Shown here in pieces: positions 37,701 to 50,759 of a stretch of DNA of 64,000 nt. A program made the translations under genes and the position numbers. Source of the DNA: Dicaeum eximium (taxonomy: Eukaryota > Chordata > Aves > Passeriformes > Dicaeidae); the NCBI GenBank assembly GCA_013396995.1, contig VWZP01004518.1:70199-134198 (forward strand), in the 5' to 3' direction. The notes beneath the pieces are model-generated. The model was not told where the DNA came from, did no database searches, and saw only the letters and a program-made list of their open reading frames with translations. Numbering within the stretch: position 1 is the stretch's first letter; every line of letters begins with the position of its first letter.

Positions 37701-40700
37701 TGTGTTTGAAATTAGCTCCTAAGGAAAGGTTATAAAATCTGGAGGAAGTTTAAAAGTGATTTTTTTGTTAATATTTTTTCTTAGTGTTCTTCAGTTCTCA
37801 TTCCTGTGCCTTTTTAATTGTGCACTTCACCTCAGGAACGGTCACAGCAGAGGAAGGGAGTCCAGCTGAAGCCCAAAAGATCAGTGAAAGGGATGGAGAG
37901 GCAATTCCCTTTTTCTTTTTTGTGGGTGTGTTGGTGTCTTTTTTCAACACAAGTGATGAATGTGAAAGCAATAAAGACTGAGAAGATAAAAAGCTGGGAT
38001 TTGAGAGAAAGAGCTGCTTTGCATAAGGATACTAAACCCACAGATGTGCTGTCAGTGAAACTGCTGGAAGCAAAGAATGGACTAGAAGTAAGTTGGGGGT
38101 TTTTTGTGAAGCTGCAGGATGATAAAAGCAGGAAAGTGAACTTAAAATTGGAAAAAGAAAATAAAAGCAAGCCAGGGGTTACATCCTGTCCATAAATTTC
38201 ATGTGTTCTTAATAGTCATTTTTAAATGCTTTAAACTCCAGTAACAATGGTCCAAAGGAATGAAGACTTTTCCACATTAGTGGAACCTGCACTGAAGTCA
38301 AAAGAGCTTCAGTATGAATTCTTCCTGAGTGACTAATCATATTTGATCATTTCATTAGACTCCAAGAGGAAGCAAAAATGATGAGTCTGTTCGTTCTCTC
38401 ATCTACAAAAGATATTGGCCTTATCATGCTTCAGTGGACAACCTAAAACTGATTTATGCTCTCAGTTATCTGAAGGAAAGGGACTGGCATTGCTGCTGTT
38501 CCTCTAGTTCCTGGATGCTTGCTGCTTTCCTACTGGCTGCCAAAAATGGAAAACTGATTAGTAGTGACTGTACAGATAGCTGAAGAAATTACAATTTAAA
38601 AAAAAGAAAAGAGAGTGACAGGTCTAGCCATGTTTGGGACACACAGCAGCAGAGCTCCATCGATTTAGGAGCTGAATGGCCCAGGGTGGAATTTGTTCTT
38701 TTATTACCCCACGATGTTACATGTCAAAAGAACATTACAAAAGGAAATAAAGCAGAGGAAAACCAAATAAACTTAATTCCCAACCCTCTTTAGGCACAGT
38801 TGCAGTGGTCTTTGTGCACTGACGCTAACTGGTTTGCACGTGGCTGCAGACATTTTACCTCCCCCATTTGCTCTTTAAGAATGAGATTTTGAGTTGACTT
38901 TGCTGAGAGATGGATTCCCAGCTCCATTAGGGAGGCTTGATGGTCTCTCAGCCCAAAGGTTAAGGCTCTGATCCATCCTCTGGAGCTAAAAACGAGGTGG
39001 TGCTAAACCTTTCCCACTCTTTACAGAACATAACTGTTAGGATATTTTGAAATGAATAAAGGTTACAGTTAAAGGCTTCCATTCACACATCTTCCCTATT
39101 GGCTTAGTTGCTTCAATTGTTCTGATTTCAAGATCACAAAGATTCTGTAAAATCATCTTATTTGTCATGACACTACTGCTATTCACAGCTTGGAGAAACA
39201 CCATCCTCCTCTTCCTCCTCCTCCTCTTTGGCATGGTTATAGCAATTAGTGAACTTGAACTCACTGTCAATCCTTTATCAAGGTCCATCCAGGGTGCTAA
39301 AAGTGCCTCAACTACCAGCAAAGGGCAAGCATTGCATGAATATGTGTATACACAAATGTTCCCCTTGGCTTCCCCATGTCTGTTACTTTGACTAAAAACC
39401 AGATGTGTGAGGTCAATTGAAAGAAATTACAGAAGAAATTGCTTTCTTCTCACGTCATCACACTGTTTTTCTGAGCACCTCTGGACTAGACCTTTATGGA
39501 AGAGCTTTTCATGCTTGCTCATCTGTCCAGGTTTTCTGTCTGTTATGCCACAGCATAAAGGGTACCAAGAAAGTTCTTGATTCACTTAACTGAGTCAAAA
39601 TCAAGTGTGGTTTGGCCACGTTCATTTTAGGTCTCCATTATCATAATGTGCCTGGCCTTTTTACTTAGCTAAATTGCTCTGTGGTTTGAGTGGTGAGGAA
39701 AGAGTCCTGATGTGTTTGTACCGTCCAACTTTTCAACACCATCCTCTACATTTCTCATAAGAGCACATATGGAAAGAAAAATCCCTTGTTGCCACCTGGA
39801 TAGATTTTAGGCAGTTTTTCCCAAGAGCAGGCACCTTAACAGAGCAGGAGCTGAAGTTTTTTTGTCTTTTTGAAGAACTGATTGCAGCTTCAAAGGATAG
39901 TTTTATCAAATATTTAATGCAACCCTATCCAGCTTTTAGTTGTTTATACAAGAAGATAGAACTATATAGTTAAGTCAAAATGTGCAAAGCTAAGCCAAAA
40001 TATGTCCATAACTTGCAGCCCTAAACCTTCTTGTCTCAAGGCTATCTTCAAGCAAAAGCCATCAAGTCCAATCCTATAATTTTTTCTGATTATGTAGCTC
40101 ATGGATTTTCCAGCCTGATAATTACAGAATTCAATGTGCTTACCAAGTTCTTATGGCTTACTTCTTACACAGGTAACATTGGCAGACTTTTAATTAGCTG
40201 GACTGAACTACTAAGGACATTTTCTGTCGTGTGGAATCAAGCTTGTGAGCTAAGCCTAGCCTTAGGCAGTTCAGTCATTGGTGTGTGTGGGATTTCAAAC
40301 ACATCTTTGAGCTCAAACTCCTGTGTCTGGGAAGGAAAGTAAAATCCACAATAAGGCTGCAAAGGAGTACCAAAGCTCCTGTGTTCTCAGGCCTGACCTG
40401 CTCTTTGGGAGGGCAGTAGCAGGAGATAGAAATCTACCAGGTAGTTTAATTAGTCCCCAAATTCCACAGCTTTGTGTATCAAACCTGAAATCACAGTTTG
40501 GCAAAAGACTTGCCACTGACAAGCCAAAACTTTTGTTGCACTTCTTCCATGCACCCATCCTGCCTTTTGACGGATTTATTAGAAGATGGAGTGTAATTCT
40601 AAACACAAAAAAGAGAGTTAAAGCTTTGTAAAATAGGTTGAGCTCTACTCTACAGTTCTGACAAATAAAAATAAGACCTTAATTTCTCTTGGATTTTAGT

Positions 40701-41869
40701 AGGGGGCTTTGCTAGTTAGGGAACACACTGACACAGAAACAGCCATGAGTCTCTGTATAAAATTGCCTTTTAGGCATAATTCACCACTGGTTTTTTAAAG
40801 ATGTGTTTTAAATACTTTGAGATTTAGTCAAAATAATGGAAAACTTGAATATATGTATCCTTATTGGTCCAAGAACAAGAAATTTCAATCTAAGACAGTA
40901 CAGATAACATGATATTTTTTATTTAAACAAGAATATTAATCTAATCTTTATATAGTAACACACCCAGAAGCAGAACTTCTGGGCTTTTAAACTTGAACTT
41001 TATAAAATATTCTTGTTCCATTAAGAAGTATCACATTATCTACCTTGTCTACTTAAATGCATGCTTTAAATGGATTAGTGGCTATTTTGGGTGTATTTTT
41101 ACTGTGTTATTATCTTGAGTCTCATTTAACTTACGCAATTGTTTTCAAAGTTATAAACCTGTATTCTTTATATGCCAAACTCAATCATGATCTCTTTTTT
41201 CTCTATGCTTTAGTCACACTTTCTAAATAAGTATAGTTTACACAGTCCCAGGGTGTTGTATTGACATATTCTTGATTTGTTTTTATTTTATTTTACTTTA
41301 TTTTTGTCAGCAAGAGAAAAATAATTTCAAGAAAAGAAAAAAGATTCATTAAAAGATTGTTTTAATAAATTTTATGCAGAAAGATCAGGTAAAAATAACT
41401 GAGAGCCCCCATAGAATGATTATTTCTGGAAGTGTGATACCTGTGGAGACGCTGCAATCATTTCAGTGCAGAGGAAAGATTGTGTTACCAATCACTGCCA
41501 CTGTCAAACACTGCATGATTGATAACATTTGTGGATCCCAACCCTTTAATTGCAGCCTTTGGATTGTTTGCATCACTGGTTAGTTGGGTCTGTAGAGACA
41601 CATGCCAATAAATCCAGCCCATGTCAGTCACTGTGATTGTATGTGATCTACAGGCCTGCTCCACACCAAATAGCAACTTAGGGCCTGAGAAGAGCAGAGA
41701 CTAGGAGTAAAACAGGAGTAACTGTGGCAGGAAGGAATCCTTGCCTAGTACCCTGCTCCTTTGACAAGGTACTATTCCCAGGGGTCTGGCCTTGAAGGGC
41801 ACTTAGACGCTTAAATACGGTTCCAGACCTTTGATCTCCACTGAAGTAAGAGTATTGCCTACTGCACTA
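37701..41869. other. Unique non-coding sequence
   Basis: A 125-codon frame at 37818-38195 begins with TTG and is lysine-rich from A-rich sequence, and its complement is also open for 112 codons, so it is not called. A 74-codon ATG frame at 39167-39391 is hydrophobic because of a (TCC/CTC) run near 39206-39228. Nothing is recognised. No repeats with ends are seen. Confidence 0.45.
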
Positions 41870-41929
41870 ATGTACTAAATGTAGAAATGTACTAAAATGT
41901 ACTAAAATTTAGTACAGAAATGTACTAAA
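41870..41929 (+). repeat. Short ATGTACTAAA repeats
   Basis: ATGTACTAAA occurs at 41870, 41887 and 41897 and again near 41920, with one inverted copy TTTAGTAC at 41905-41912. It is a small decaying tandem array with a hairpin-capable inverted unit. No gene is nearby. Confidence 0.65.
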
Positions 41930-43594
41930 AATATCAGCTTTTCCCCCTGAAAATCTATCTGAGAAATGCTATATGTGCAGGTCAACACCGAATTTTGCCA
42001 TTTGATAGGGGAATGAAAACTTGAATAGAGACCATTATCCCCTGCACCCGTTTGGGCTCAGAGAGAGTTTGAGGATAGGATGCAAACCAGTCCCTGTTGC
42101 ACTAACAAGGAAATCCTAAGCAGAACCACCTTTGTATTTTTTCCCAAGGTTTCACTGGGAGAGTATTTTGGAAGTGCTGCCAGGCCTCCCTTGCAGCACT
42201 GAGAGATGGGGGCTGTGCAGGAGATGTGCAGCAGCAGCAGCAAAGCATCTCCCCTGCCAAGCTTGACCACTCTGTGGGCTGTGGCAGCTGGCTCTGGGCC
42301 TCCTGGCAAAATTAAACTTGATTTCATTCAGAGATTTCATCACTTCATGGCCACAAAAGACATAACCCTGCTAGGAGAATGATAGAAGGCTGCAAGATTT
42401 CACTGCAGCCTTTACAAAGTGCCTTTTTTTTTTTTTTTTAAATTGGGAGTGTTTGGGGTGCTCCAGAAATCTGACATCTCCTCTGGAAAATACTGATAGG
42501 GTTTAAGAGCTGGTTTCCTGATAAAGAAATAAAAAATCACAATGTCTGAGTAGATACTGTGTTGATTAGACTACTGATAGGTGGTTAGACAAAGACAATA
42601 TGCAGATAGATTTCCTCCCTTTCCCCACTTTTTCCCAAATTTCAGTTAAAATAGTAGCCCACTCTCTGGAAGCACAACTTCTCTAAGAGCCTTGTACGTC
42701 TGGAGAGCTCAGCACAGTGCACTCCTTTGCTTTTTGATAATGGGTTCCTGAAGTATTTCTCTTTAAAAATGTTCAAAAATGTTTAAAATATTTTTTAAAA
42801 TACTTGAATAGCAAGATATGTGTACACCTATAACAGTTCTATCTGGTAAATTCTGAAGTAGAAATTAATATTTGATACTTTCAGGAGGTGCTTTGACTTT
42901 GTGACATATCATAGAGTAAGCTCTGCAGGTTATCTGCACATATCCTGTGCAGGAGGCAAATAACAACTGAAACTGTCAGGAGTACAGGAAGCCAGCAGCA
43001 AAGATGAAACTACAGGGAAAAAAAATTCTGGCTCCTTTCAGTTATCCATTCCTAGGTAAATTCTCTCAAACCTGGTGCCAAAACTGTAAGGTGCTGGTCA
43101 ATTTTTGTAAGGCTGCCTGAACGACTCACCTAATTTCTCAGATTACTGATAAAATGGGGGAGAAATAATAATTTAAAAAAAATCTAGTAGGATTGAAAGC
43201 TCTTAGCAAGCCTGAACTGTCACTTTGTAGGCACAATTACCTCTGGCCGAGGTGGGTCTGTGAAACATGAGGCTGAACTCATGCTGAAGTGTCTTGGGTT
43301 GGATTAGAGGGATTCAGGTTGGTGAACAAAGTCCTGCCTGCAGACATGAATGAAAAATGTGGCCTCAGGCTCCCCTATTCCTGGCTGCACTTACTCTTCC
43401 AGTGAGTGAGCAAAATTTAGTAGTTATCAAGGATAAATAAATGGAGCTCATGGATCAGAGTTTGTAGGTTGTTGATATAATGAATTATCCTAACAGAGTC
43501 CCAAACCGGTAAATTCTTCAGTCACAGTGCTTAGAAATCCTGTCAGAATGCTGGCTAAGAGAACTGGGGGTATGATACAAAGTAATGAAGAGTG
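41930..43594. other. Unique sequence
   Basis: A modestly GC-richer patch at 42.05-42.33 kb includes a GCAGCAGCAGCAG run near 42227-42240. A T16 run lies at 42424-42439. Frames here are short and not recognised. Confidence 0.45.
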
Positions 43595-43686
43595 TGGAAG
43601 TGGTGGAACGAGGTTTTATGGTGAATTCAATGATCTTGGAGATCTTTTCCAACCCAAATGATCCTTATGATTCTCTGACTCTATGA
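43595..43686 (+). mobile_element. CR1 LINE 3' end (plus strand)
   Basis: The diagnostic tail is present: AATGATCTTGGAGATCTTTTCC, CAACCCAAATGATCC, then ATTCTCTGACTCTATGATA, a decayed form of the CR1 terminal ATTCTATG octamers. It is a very short 5'-truncated copy with no coding sequence. Confidence 0.8.
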
Positions 43687-46600
43687 TACAGATGAGTGGT
43701 TCACATCGAGCCCAGCTCTTTTGGAGCTGGACTTTTAATTTTCTCATGAGGGCTTTGGATCTTTGTGAAAGAGGTTTGCTAACCTTCTTTTGTTGTGAAT
43801 ATGTCCAGGTCTCAACAATTCTGTAATAAGCAGCATTTTCTACAAAGAAGGCAATGAGAAAATAGACTAATTAAAGTTCTTAATAAATCCTCTGCAAGAA
43901 CAGCATTGAAAAGAATTCAGACATTTGTCTCTTAAACAGATCCTTCTTGGGCACAATTGTAATACAGTGCTGATCTAGGACAGGAAAACTCTGTCCCCGT
44001 GTATTGCTCATTTCTTACAAATGAATGGTCTTTAACAACAACACATATTAAGATGGCACCTTTCTCAAGCATTGGAATCAACCTGGTAAATCTGGGGGAA
44101 AAGTTTGTTTGGCACTTGGTAAATTTATATGCAAAGAAATTATAAAGGGAACATCCTCCCAGCTGGAATTTTCCAAACTCTCATCAGTTTTTGTTGCTTG
44201 TTTATTGAACATTTCAATATCTTCTTTTCTCATCATAAATCCATTATATGCATTTAAGACAATTATGAGCACAGCAGCATGGTTTTGGCAGAGGTTAGGT
44301 TCAGAATTGGGAGACATTGTTCATTTTGTTTGTCTGCATCGTGTTATAATATACCAGAGTACTTTCTTCCCCTTTTGTAGCAGTGTTTGTCATGTGAACT
44401 AGTTTAAGAGAGAGGTCATAGCTTCAGCAAGGAGTGATTAAGATCTTAGCTTCAGCACCCACAATTCCACACTCAAATACATGCCTTTAGAGTTTCCTAC
44501 ACCAGTGTGTCTTGACAGATCTGTTCTCCTTTTCTCCTTAACAGTCAGCCAAGAGAACACTCTAATAATTCAGGCTGAAAGAGGAACAATGAAAATTGAT
44601 GGTCCAGATAGCAATGAGAAGAGACAAGGAATTTTCTTTCACACCACAACCAAGAAAGAGAAGATTGGCTCTTACTTTCATTCAAATCCTTTAAATTTAG
44701 CAGGTCGCGTTTAAAACAATTTCAGGAAGAACATTCACTGGGCGAAAATTTTGTGTTAATTTTGTGCAGATTCAACACAAAGGCTTTGTCTCTGCCTGCT
44801 CAGAAGGTGCAGTTCAGACATGATCTACAGCTGAACAGCAAGAGCAGTGCCAGAACATCTTCTGGGTAGGAGTGGAAGAAGAAGCTGAGGGAGGACCATG
44901 TCTTGAGGTGATGCAGTGCGAAGGAGAAAAGTGGAGGTGTTCAGCTGTAAGGAATGATGAAAGGCCTCTCTTGCCCAGCTACAGGGTCATTTGGGGCCAT
45001 TTTTTCTGGGCATTTTGAAAGAAAAGACCATGGTTGAGAGACATTAAAATCTACTTTGAGGGTGAGCTTAAAAATAAGGTTGTTTTTGGAACCAAAGCTA
45101 GGAATCTAGAATTAAACGGATCTAGAATTAAAGGAATAGAGGTAGAGTGCAGGGAGAAGTCAGAGAAATATTCAGCCCTTGTCCTATGGCCAGGCTGACT
45201 TTGTCAACACCTTGTTTTCACCACAACTACTAGTAATTTGAGTAATTTATGTAATTTGCTCTTGCATACTTAGGAAGAGAAAAGCATTTCTGGTGGTTCA
45301 ACTATTTGGTTAACTGCTATTAACTGCTATTAGCTAATGAATTTTTCCTATGTATGGCCTGATTTTTTTTTTTTTTTCTGTATAAATGTTACAAATCTCC
45401 CCTTAAAATTTAAGTACAAAATCGAATAGAGATGGTAGTAAGCATTGTACTGTGTCATTAGCTCTTATAGCACCAAAACCCCCAATGAAATAGAGGCAGT
45501 AAAGAAAGAGAGCAGCATAATAATTTTGATCTGTGCTTCTTGTTTCTGTGACTAACCAGCAGGACCACAAGAAAATCCTTCTCACTGCAGTGACAAGACA
45601 GTTTTAACACTTCTACTGAACTTAATTTGGTTTAATAAATTCCTATAATGTGCTTTGATCAGTTTCTTTAAATACAAGGCATGACTGAAGCAAGGCCTGC
45701 TCTTGATGCTGTATTTTCTAGTGCTGAGATGAATGCTGATTGAACAAAAAAAAAAAATAGGGATACAGGAGAAACCTGGAAAAATGTTTTGCACGTTCCC
45801 TCTATGCTTTATCTTCCTTATTTTTCCCCAAGGAAAGAAAAGTATAATGGCAAAAAGTAGGATATTTAGCCATTTTTTTTACAGAGGAGAAAAGCAAAAT
45901 TCCTTACCGAAAAGTAGGAGAATTCTACCCAAAGTAGGGCAGCTTACTGCACGTTAAGTACCTTTGGATTATGTGCATTGTATCACGCTTGCTTTGCACA
46001 CACAATTAGTTCAAAGTGGGACTCCCCACATGAGTTCACAGAGGAAGATTTATCTCACCAGATAAAGATGCAGCACCACATCAGACAGGGTCAGAACACA
46101 CCTTTCAAGAAAATAATCTGGAGAGCAGCTACAACTGGCTGAGCTCATGTGGGAAAGGAAAATGTCACTGGCGCTTAGGCTAGAGATCAAATCAGAGGGG
46201 AAAAATGGAGATCAGTGATGCTGGAGCAGGTTACAGAGATTAAAATTCTAAAATTTGTACTTAGAATAGCTGCACTACCAGTGAAGTTTTTGTGCCTTTA
46301 AGGATGAGATCATTTCAATGTCGGTGAAGGGTGCAAAAGTCAACACAACCGAGAATTTTTTTAAGGGTTATTTTCATAAAGTGTTAACGGATGAATGGCT
46401 TTTGGGGGTTCAGGTGGCACTTTGAGGGCAGTACTTCCAGGAGCCCTTGTCCAGAAGCAATGGATCTGCAGGTAGATCATGTGTGGACTGATTATTTACA
46501 TTCCATAAGACAGGGTGTGGCAGTTGTTGGGCTGTGTCCCCTCAAAGTACATGGTCCAGGTGAAACATTCCAGACCTAGAAGTGAGCCTTGCTCCACAGG

Positions 46601-48576
46601 ACAACCTCAGGAGCAGGTCATCCTGAGGCTTGAAGCAGAGATAGAAACCCAGCATGATCTGACCACTGCTTTTCTGACACAACTTCTCAAAGGTTTTATC
46701 CTGTTCCCTTTGAAAATTGGCTTACACAGACGTAGCTGTGATTTTATTTTTTAGGAGCTATGCTGGAATACGATCTGGCAGTGCAAAAGGTATGTGGAAG
46801 AGTGAAGGTGAGGGCATATTAGGATGCAGAAATTTAGTGTAACTGCAGGGCATGACTCCTTTTCTTCAAAATAAAGAGGTATATTTGCAAGCAGGGCCTG
46901 CTTGACCTGTCTGTCTGAAGCAGTGACCTTCCAGTTTTGTTTATGTACAGTCAAAATGATGCTTCTATTGGCAAGAAGGAAGGGCCAGTGCTCCTTTACA
47001 AGGTTATCTACAGATATAATTTTAAAGGTGAGATTTTCCTCCATCTGTGTCAGAAACAAATGTCAGCACCCAAGGCACAGAAAGCATTTGTCCCTGGTTT
47101 TAAATTTGAAAGACTTCATAAAATGAGTTAATAAAGGTGGTGGCTGTGAAGAGACATCTCAGAGCATGGAGGTGGAAGTCAGTAAGATCTGAAAACATAA
47201 TTTACATTTGGGAAGTGATGCAGCCAGAAATTAGGCTTCCTTTGGAGTCTCTAAGAGACTGAAAAGATGTGTGGGTGTTCTCTCTCAAATAAATGTGTGT
47301 CTGACCCACAAAGTGTCTAGTTGGGATTTAAGTAAAATAGGCAGAGCTTCAAACATCAGAACTCCCATGTTTCCAAGCTGTGGAAGGATTTGCTCTGAGG
47401 ACTGCCAACGTGCAGCTGAATAACAAAGTTGTTATTGTAAAAATTGTAAAAAAAATTGTTATTGTTAAAATTGTAAAACTTTAATATCTCTTCAGGGCAT
47501 GAAGACTCATCCTAGGCTCTCTCCATTGACACAGAGACATGAATAAGATGGCTCAGGGACTGAAAACAGGTATCTCCAGTGACACTGAAATAGGAAATTA
47601 CACCTCTTGACATTCTCATGTGCACCAAGTGAAAAGATCTTTGCCCAAGATGTAGGAAAATGGGCAGACCACACATGAAGTACTGAAACTTCAGAGAATA
47701 GCTAAACCAGATCCATGATTTTCAGTTACTGTGTTCAAACAACACCCAACTAATGAGACAAAAAATAAGAGGAAAGAGAACTGAGGTTTGCATTAAGGAC
47801 AACTCATGGGCAAAGTACATCTATTAGCTCAACTGGAGGGATGATCAAGCGCCCTTAGCAGCACAAAAAAGTGCTGAGGGCATAGATTGATGGCCAAAAG
47901 CATTAGTCCAGAGCTTTGTGGGCTGCCCCACTGCAAACAAAGAGCCAGCTGCTGTCTGCTGATTCTCTGTGTTGAAAGTAGAAAGCCAGGAGAAAAAGCT
48001 GGGTGCATTTTGACAACATTTTGGTAATCTTCATATTCTGCCTTCTGTATCAAGGATCTCTGAAAGCTGTAAATTTTGACTAGTGTCTCAGGCCAGAGAG
48101 ACAACTCTCTACATGTTTGTACTTCCTAGGGTTTACAGGACAATACATGACACCTCTCCACTGGCTTAAATGAAATTGGGCTGCAGCATTAAATGTCCTT
48201 TGTTTTGTTTTCTTTAATGTATGTCTGAGTTCTTCATTTTTCAATCCTTAATATTGCATTATTCTATACAGCTGCAATGTTAAAGCTTAAAGAGCGGCAC
48301 AATGTTTTGTAATGTGTAAACAAATGCACCTCTAGAACTCCTGGATTAATAAAGCAAAAATTTTACCTTGAGAAAATTGAGGGAGATAGATTAAGGAAGT
48401 TATTTTTGTTTGTTTGTTTTTGATTGTTTTGTTTTTTGTTCTGTAAACTGTCTTCTAAAAAGGCAAAGTTATAAATTAGCCCAGGCTTCAAAGGATATGA
48501 CTCCTTTGAAGGTGGAGAATTGGAGTATCTCTAGAAAAGAGGGAAATACTTGTCATCTGTCAGGACTAATCTTCTT
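43687..48576. other. Unique sequence
   Basis: Contains an exon-like segment listed separately (44545-44714), a T15 run at 45363-45377, short duplications TCTAGAATTAAA near 45107-45132 and TAACTGCTAT near 45311-45329, and a decayed TTGTTATTGTAAAATTGTAAA repeat at about 47430-47478. A patch at 46.4-46.65 kb is GC-richer. No supported gene. Confidence 0.45.
44545..44714 (+). other. Candidate terminal coding exon (low confidence)
   Basis: A very good acceptor, CTCCTTTTCTCCTTAACAG, ends at 44544. The frame then stays open for 56 codons from SQENTLIIQAE through SNEKRQGIFF to a TAA at 44712-44714. The composition is protein-like, mixed polar and hydrophobic, not a low-complexity effect. I do not recognise it, there is no polyadenylation signal close after the stop, and a weaker donor (CAG then GTCGCG at 44704) is also possible. 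No partner exon is identified, so this remains a test candidate. Confidence 0.2.
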
Positions 48577-48643
48577 CAAATATTTGAATCTTCAATCAAT
48601 ATTTGAATCTTCAATCAAATATTTGAATCTTCAAATATTTGAG
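48577..48643 (+). repeat. Small tandem array with three copies of a 12-bp palindrome
   Basis: The unit ATTTGAATCTTCAATCAAT is repeated at 48582, 48601 and 48621 with unit lengths 19, 20 and 16. The perfect palindrome TCAAATATTTGA recurs at 48577-48588, 48615-48626 and 48631-48642. Self-complementary units in tandem could form hairpins or serve as dimeric binding sites. No gene overlaps beyond a chance frame. Confidence 0.8.
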
Positions 48644-50146
48644 AAAATATGATCAAGATGAATTCTTTATTCTTTTTCCTACCAGTCTTGTCAGTTCACC
48701 TGATGGGAAGGCTGCAAGGATGTTATTCCATACAAGAGAGAAGGACTTCTTGGTCCAAATATTTAAAGTCATCTTTCTTCAGATCCAAATACTGTAACTT
48801 CTGAGTTGCTGGAGCAGCTTCCTGAAGATGAGGATTCCAGCAAATCCAGAAGCTTGTGATCGTCAAAGTGCTGCGATGAAACTGAAAACTCTTCCCCAGA
48901 ACTAAGTCATGATAGAAAAAAATAGTGGAGTTTCTTATGTAGACGTATTTTTTTTTACTTAAAATTCTTTCTTTAAAAATGTTTTGATTCTGCAGCTTAT
49001 CATTACAATATAACTAAAATTGAAAAAATGGTTGCATTATAAAATGATTATCTGCATCTTTCTGCAAATGAAAAATTATCACTATTTATCACTATGCTAT
49101 TTTGATTTTTAAATTAAGTTGTTCTAACCCTTACCCTGTTACTTTAAAGTTGATTTCTATTCACAGTACCTCACTTGTGCAGTAGAGTAACTTCCACTTG
49201 TGATTTTGCAGACATGAATGCATTCATTATGTCTTGATTAGGTACTAGAAGGTCCAGCCACAACTATTTAGTAAGGCAGAATAAACAACTCCATTTCTGT
49301 ATCTGTGCAACTTCATCAGTGCTAAATAGTTTTACAATTGCATTGAAATCATCTCTGATTTGAGTCAAGGTTACATAAATTAAAGCTTATTTAAAAATAA
49401 GGAGTGCTCTTTCTAGCCAGCCCAAATCTCCCAACCCACAATGATATAAACTATCATACATACAATATTTCTTCTGCTGAGTATGATATAAATTATCACC
49501 AATCATATTCCTCTCTGAGTGATTCTTGCCTAAATAAATTTACTGCAATGAGCAGAGATTCAGTTTTAGGGGAAGTTAATGATGTGAGGAAATTAAAGAA
49601 CCACGGACCACAACTCTGGTGAAGATTTAGGGTACAGTTACTAAAACAGCCAGAGAAGTAGGTAGGTTTCTGCAAGCTGAGGTGTCAGGTATGTGTAAAT
49701 AAATAAATAAATAAATACATTAGACTACACACCTCAGACTTCAAATGAGACAGCATCCCATAAGGACTTTGTCTGTTTTGACCTTTGTATAATGAGGATT
49801 TTCAGGGAAAAGAAGGTACTTTGTAATGCATTTGCTGAGTAAAGAACTTCCAACCATCATTTCAGTGATTCCAGTATCTGTTTAGACCCTTTTAAGCAGG
49901 TAGTTTTAAGTGACAGTAAGCCATGTTTCCACTAATTGTGATGACCATGACTGGAGCTGTCTCCCCTAACTGAGAAGTCTCTGAGGCACTGAAGGGGCAC
50001 AATAATTTCTCTGTAACCTCTGGAAATCTTTTTTTCAGCAAGTGCCCCCCACTTTTTCATGAGTGTCCATTAACCTTGTACTTCTCTCCTTCTGTGTTTT
50101 TGGTCTTAAAGGGATTCCTTTCTTCAATTTATAGGAGAGGTTTGCA
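48644..50146. other. AT-rich unique sequence
   Basis: No gene. It includes a (TAAA)5 microsatellite listed separately, and the GATATAAA(C/T)TATCA word appears twice (near 49443 and 49485). Confidence 0.5.
49696..49717 (+). repeat. (TAAA)n microsatellite
   Basis: Five and a half perfect TAAA units. This is a common short A-rich microsatellite and could be polymorphic. No adjacent retroposon body was recognised. Confidence 0.9.
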
Positions 50147-50297
50147 TATTCCCATCCCTGGACGTGTTCAAGGCCAGGTTGGATGGGGTTCTGAGCAATC
50201 TGCTCTGGTGGAAGGTGGCCCTGGCCATGGCAGGGGACTGGAACTCCATGAACATTAAGGTCCCTTTCAATCCAGACCATTCTATGACTATGATATG
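50147..50297 (+). mobile_element. CR1 LINE 3' end (plus strand)
   Basis: Clear CR1 tail: GTGTTCAAGGCCAGGTTGGA, GGTTCTGAGCAATCTGCTCT, GTGGAAGGTGGCCCTGGCC, ATTAAGGTCCCTTTCAATCC, and CATTCTATGACTATGA at the end. It is 5'-truncated to about 150 bp. Overlapping frames on both strands (50035-50388) are CR1-derived. Confidence 0.93.
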
Positions 50298-50759
50298 TCC
50301 AAGAATAAAAACCACTGCCAAACATGAAAATTTCAAACAGCTGCAAGGATGTTTTGCTTTTTCTCAGCATAAGGCAGAGGTTTCCTAGTACAGTGAGGAA
50401 AGCTCACTGTATGGAATAAAAATGGGATCTGTTGACAGGAACTACAGTTTGAGTGCTATCAAACGTACCTTTATTCTCTTTTCCTCCCAGTCTTTTTGCT
50501 TTCACATGACTGCTGTTCAGGATTTCACTTTCAAATAAATATTTGGCACTTGTATCCAAAAAGACAAACAAATACGCAGAGAAAAATTTGCCTGGGTAAG
50601 TGAACACTCCTATTCAAAATTCTGTGGCTAGATGAACGGATAAGTGACAACAGTGATGAATAAATAGTGCCTGGGCCTGCCAAAACCCAGCATTAGAAAC
50701 TATAAACAAAGCAGCACAGAAAACAGATGGATTCATTTTAAGTTTTACCCTTTTTCAGT
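50298..50759. other. Unique sequence
   Basis: No repeat ends and no recognisable frame. The 67-codon minus-strand ORF at 50404-50607 has nothing to support it. Confidence 0.45.

Noticed and set aside
37818..38195. 125-codon plus-strand frame
   Set aside because: Starts with TTG, is lysine-rich from A-rich DNA, and the opposite strand is open for 112 codons.
39167..39391. Small membrane-protein-like ORF of 74 codons
   Set aside because: Hydrophobicity comes from a CTC/TCC run; no conservation or signals, and the complement is open too.
50035..50388. 111- and 70-codon minus frames and 74-codon plus frame
   Set aside because: They are read through a CR1 3' end; no gene evidence.
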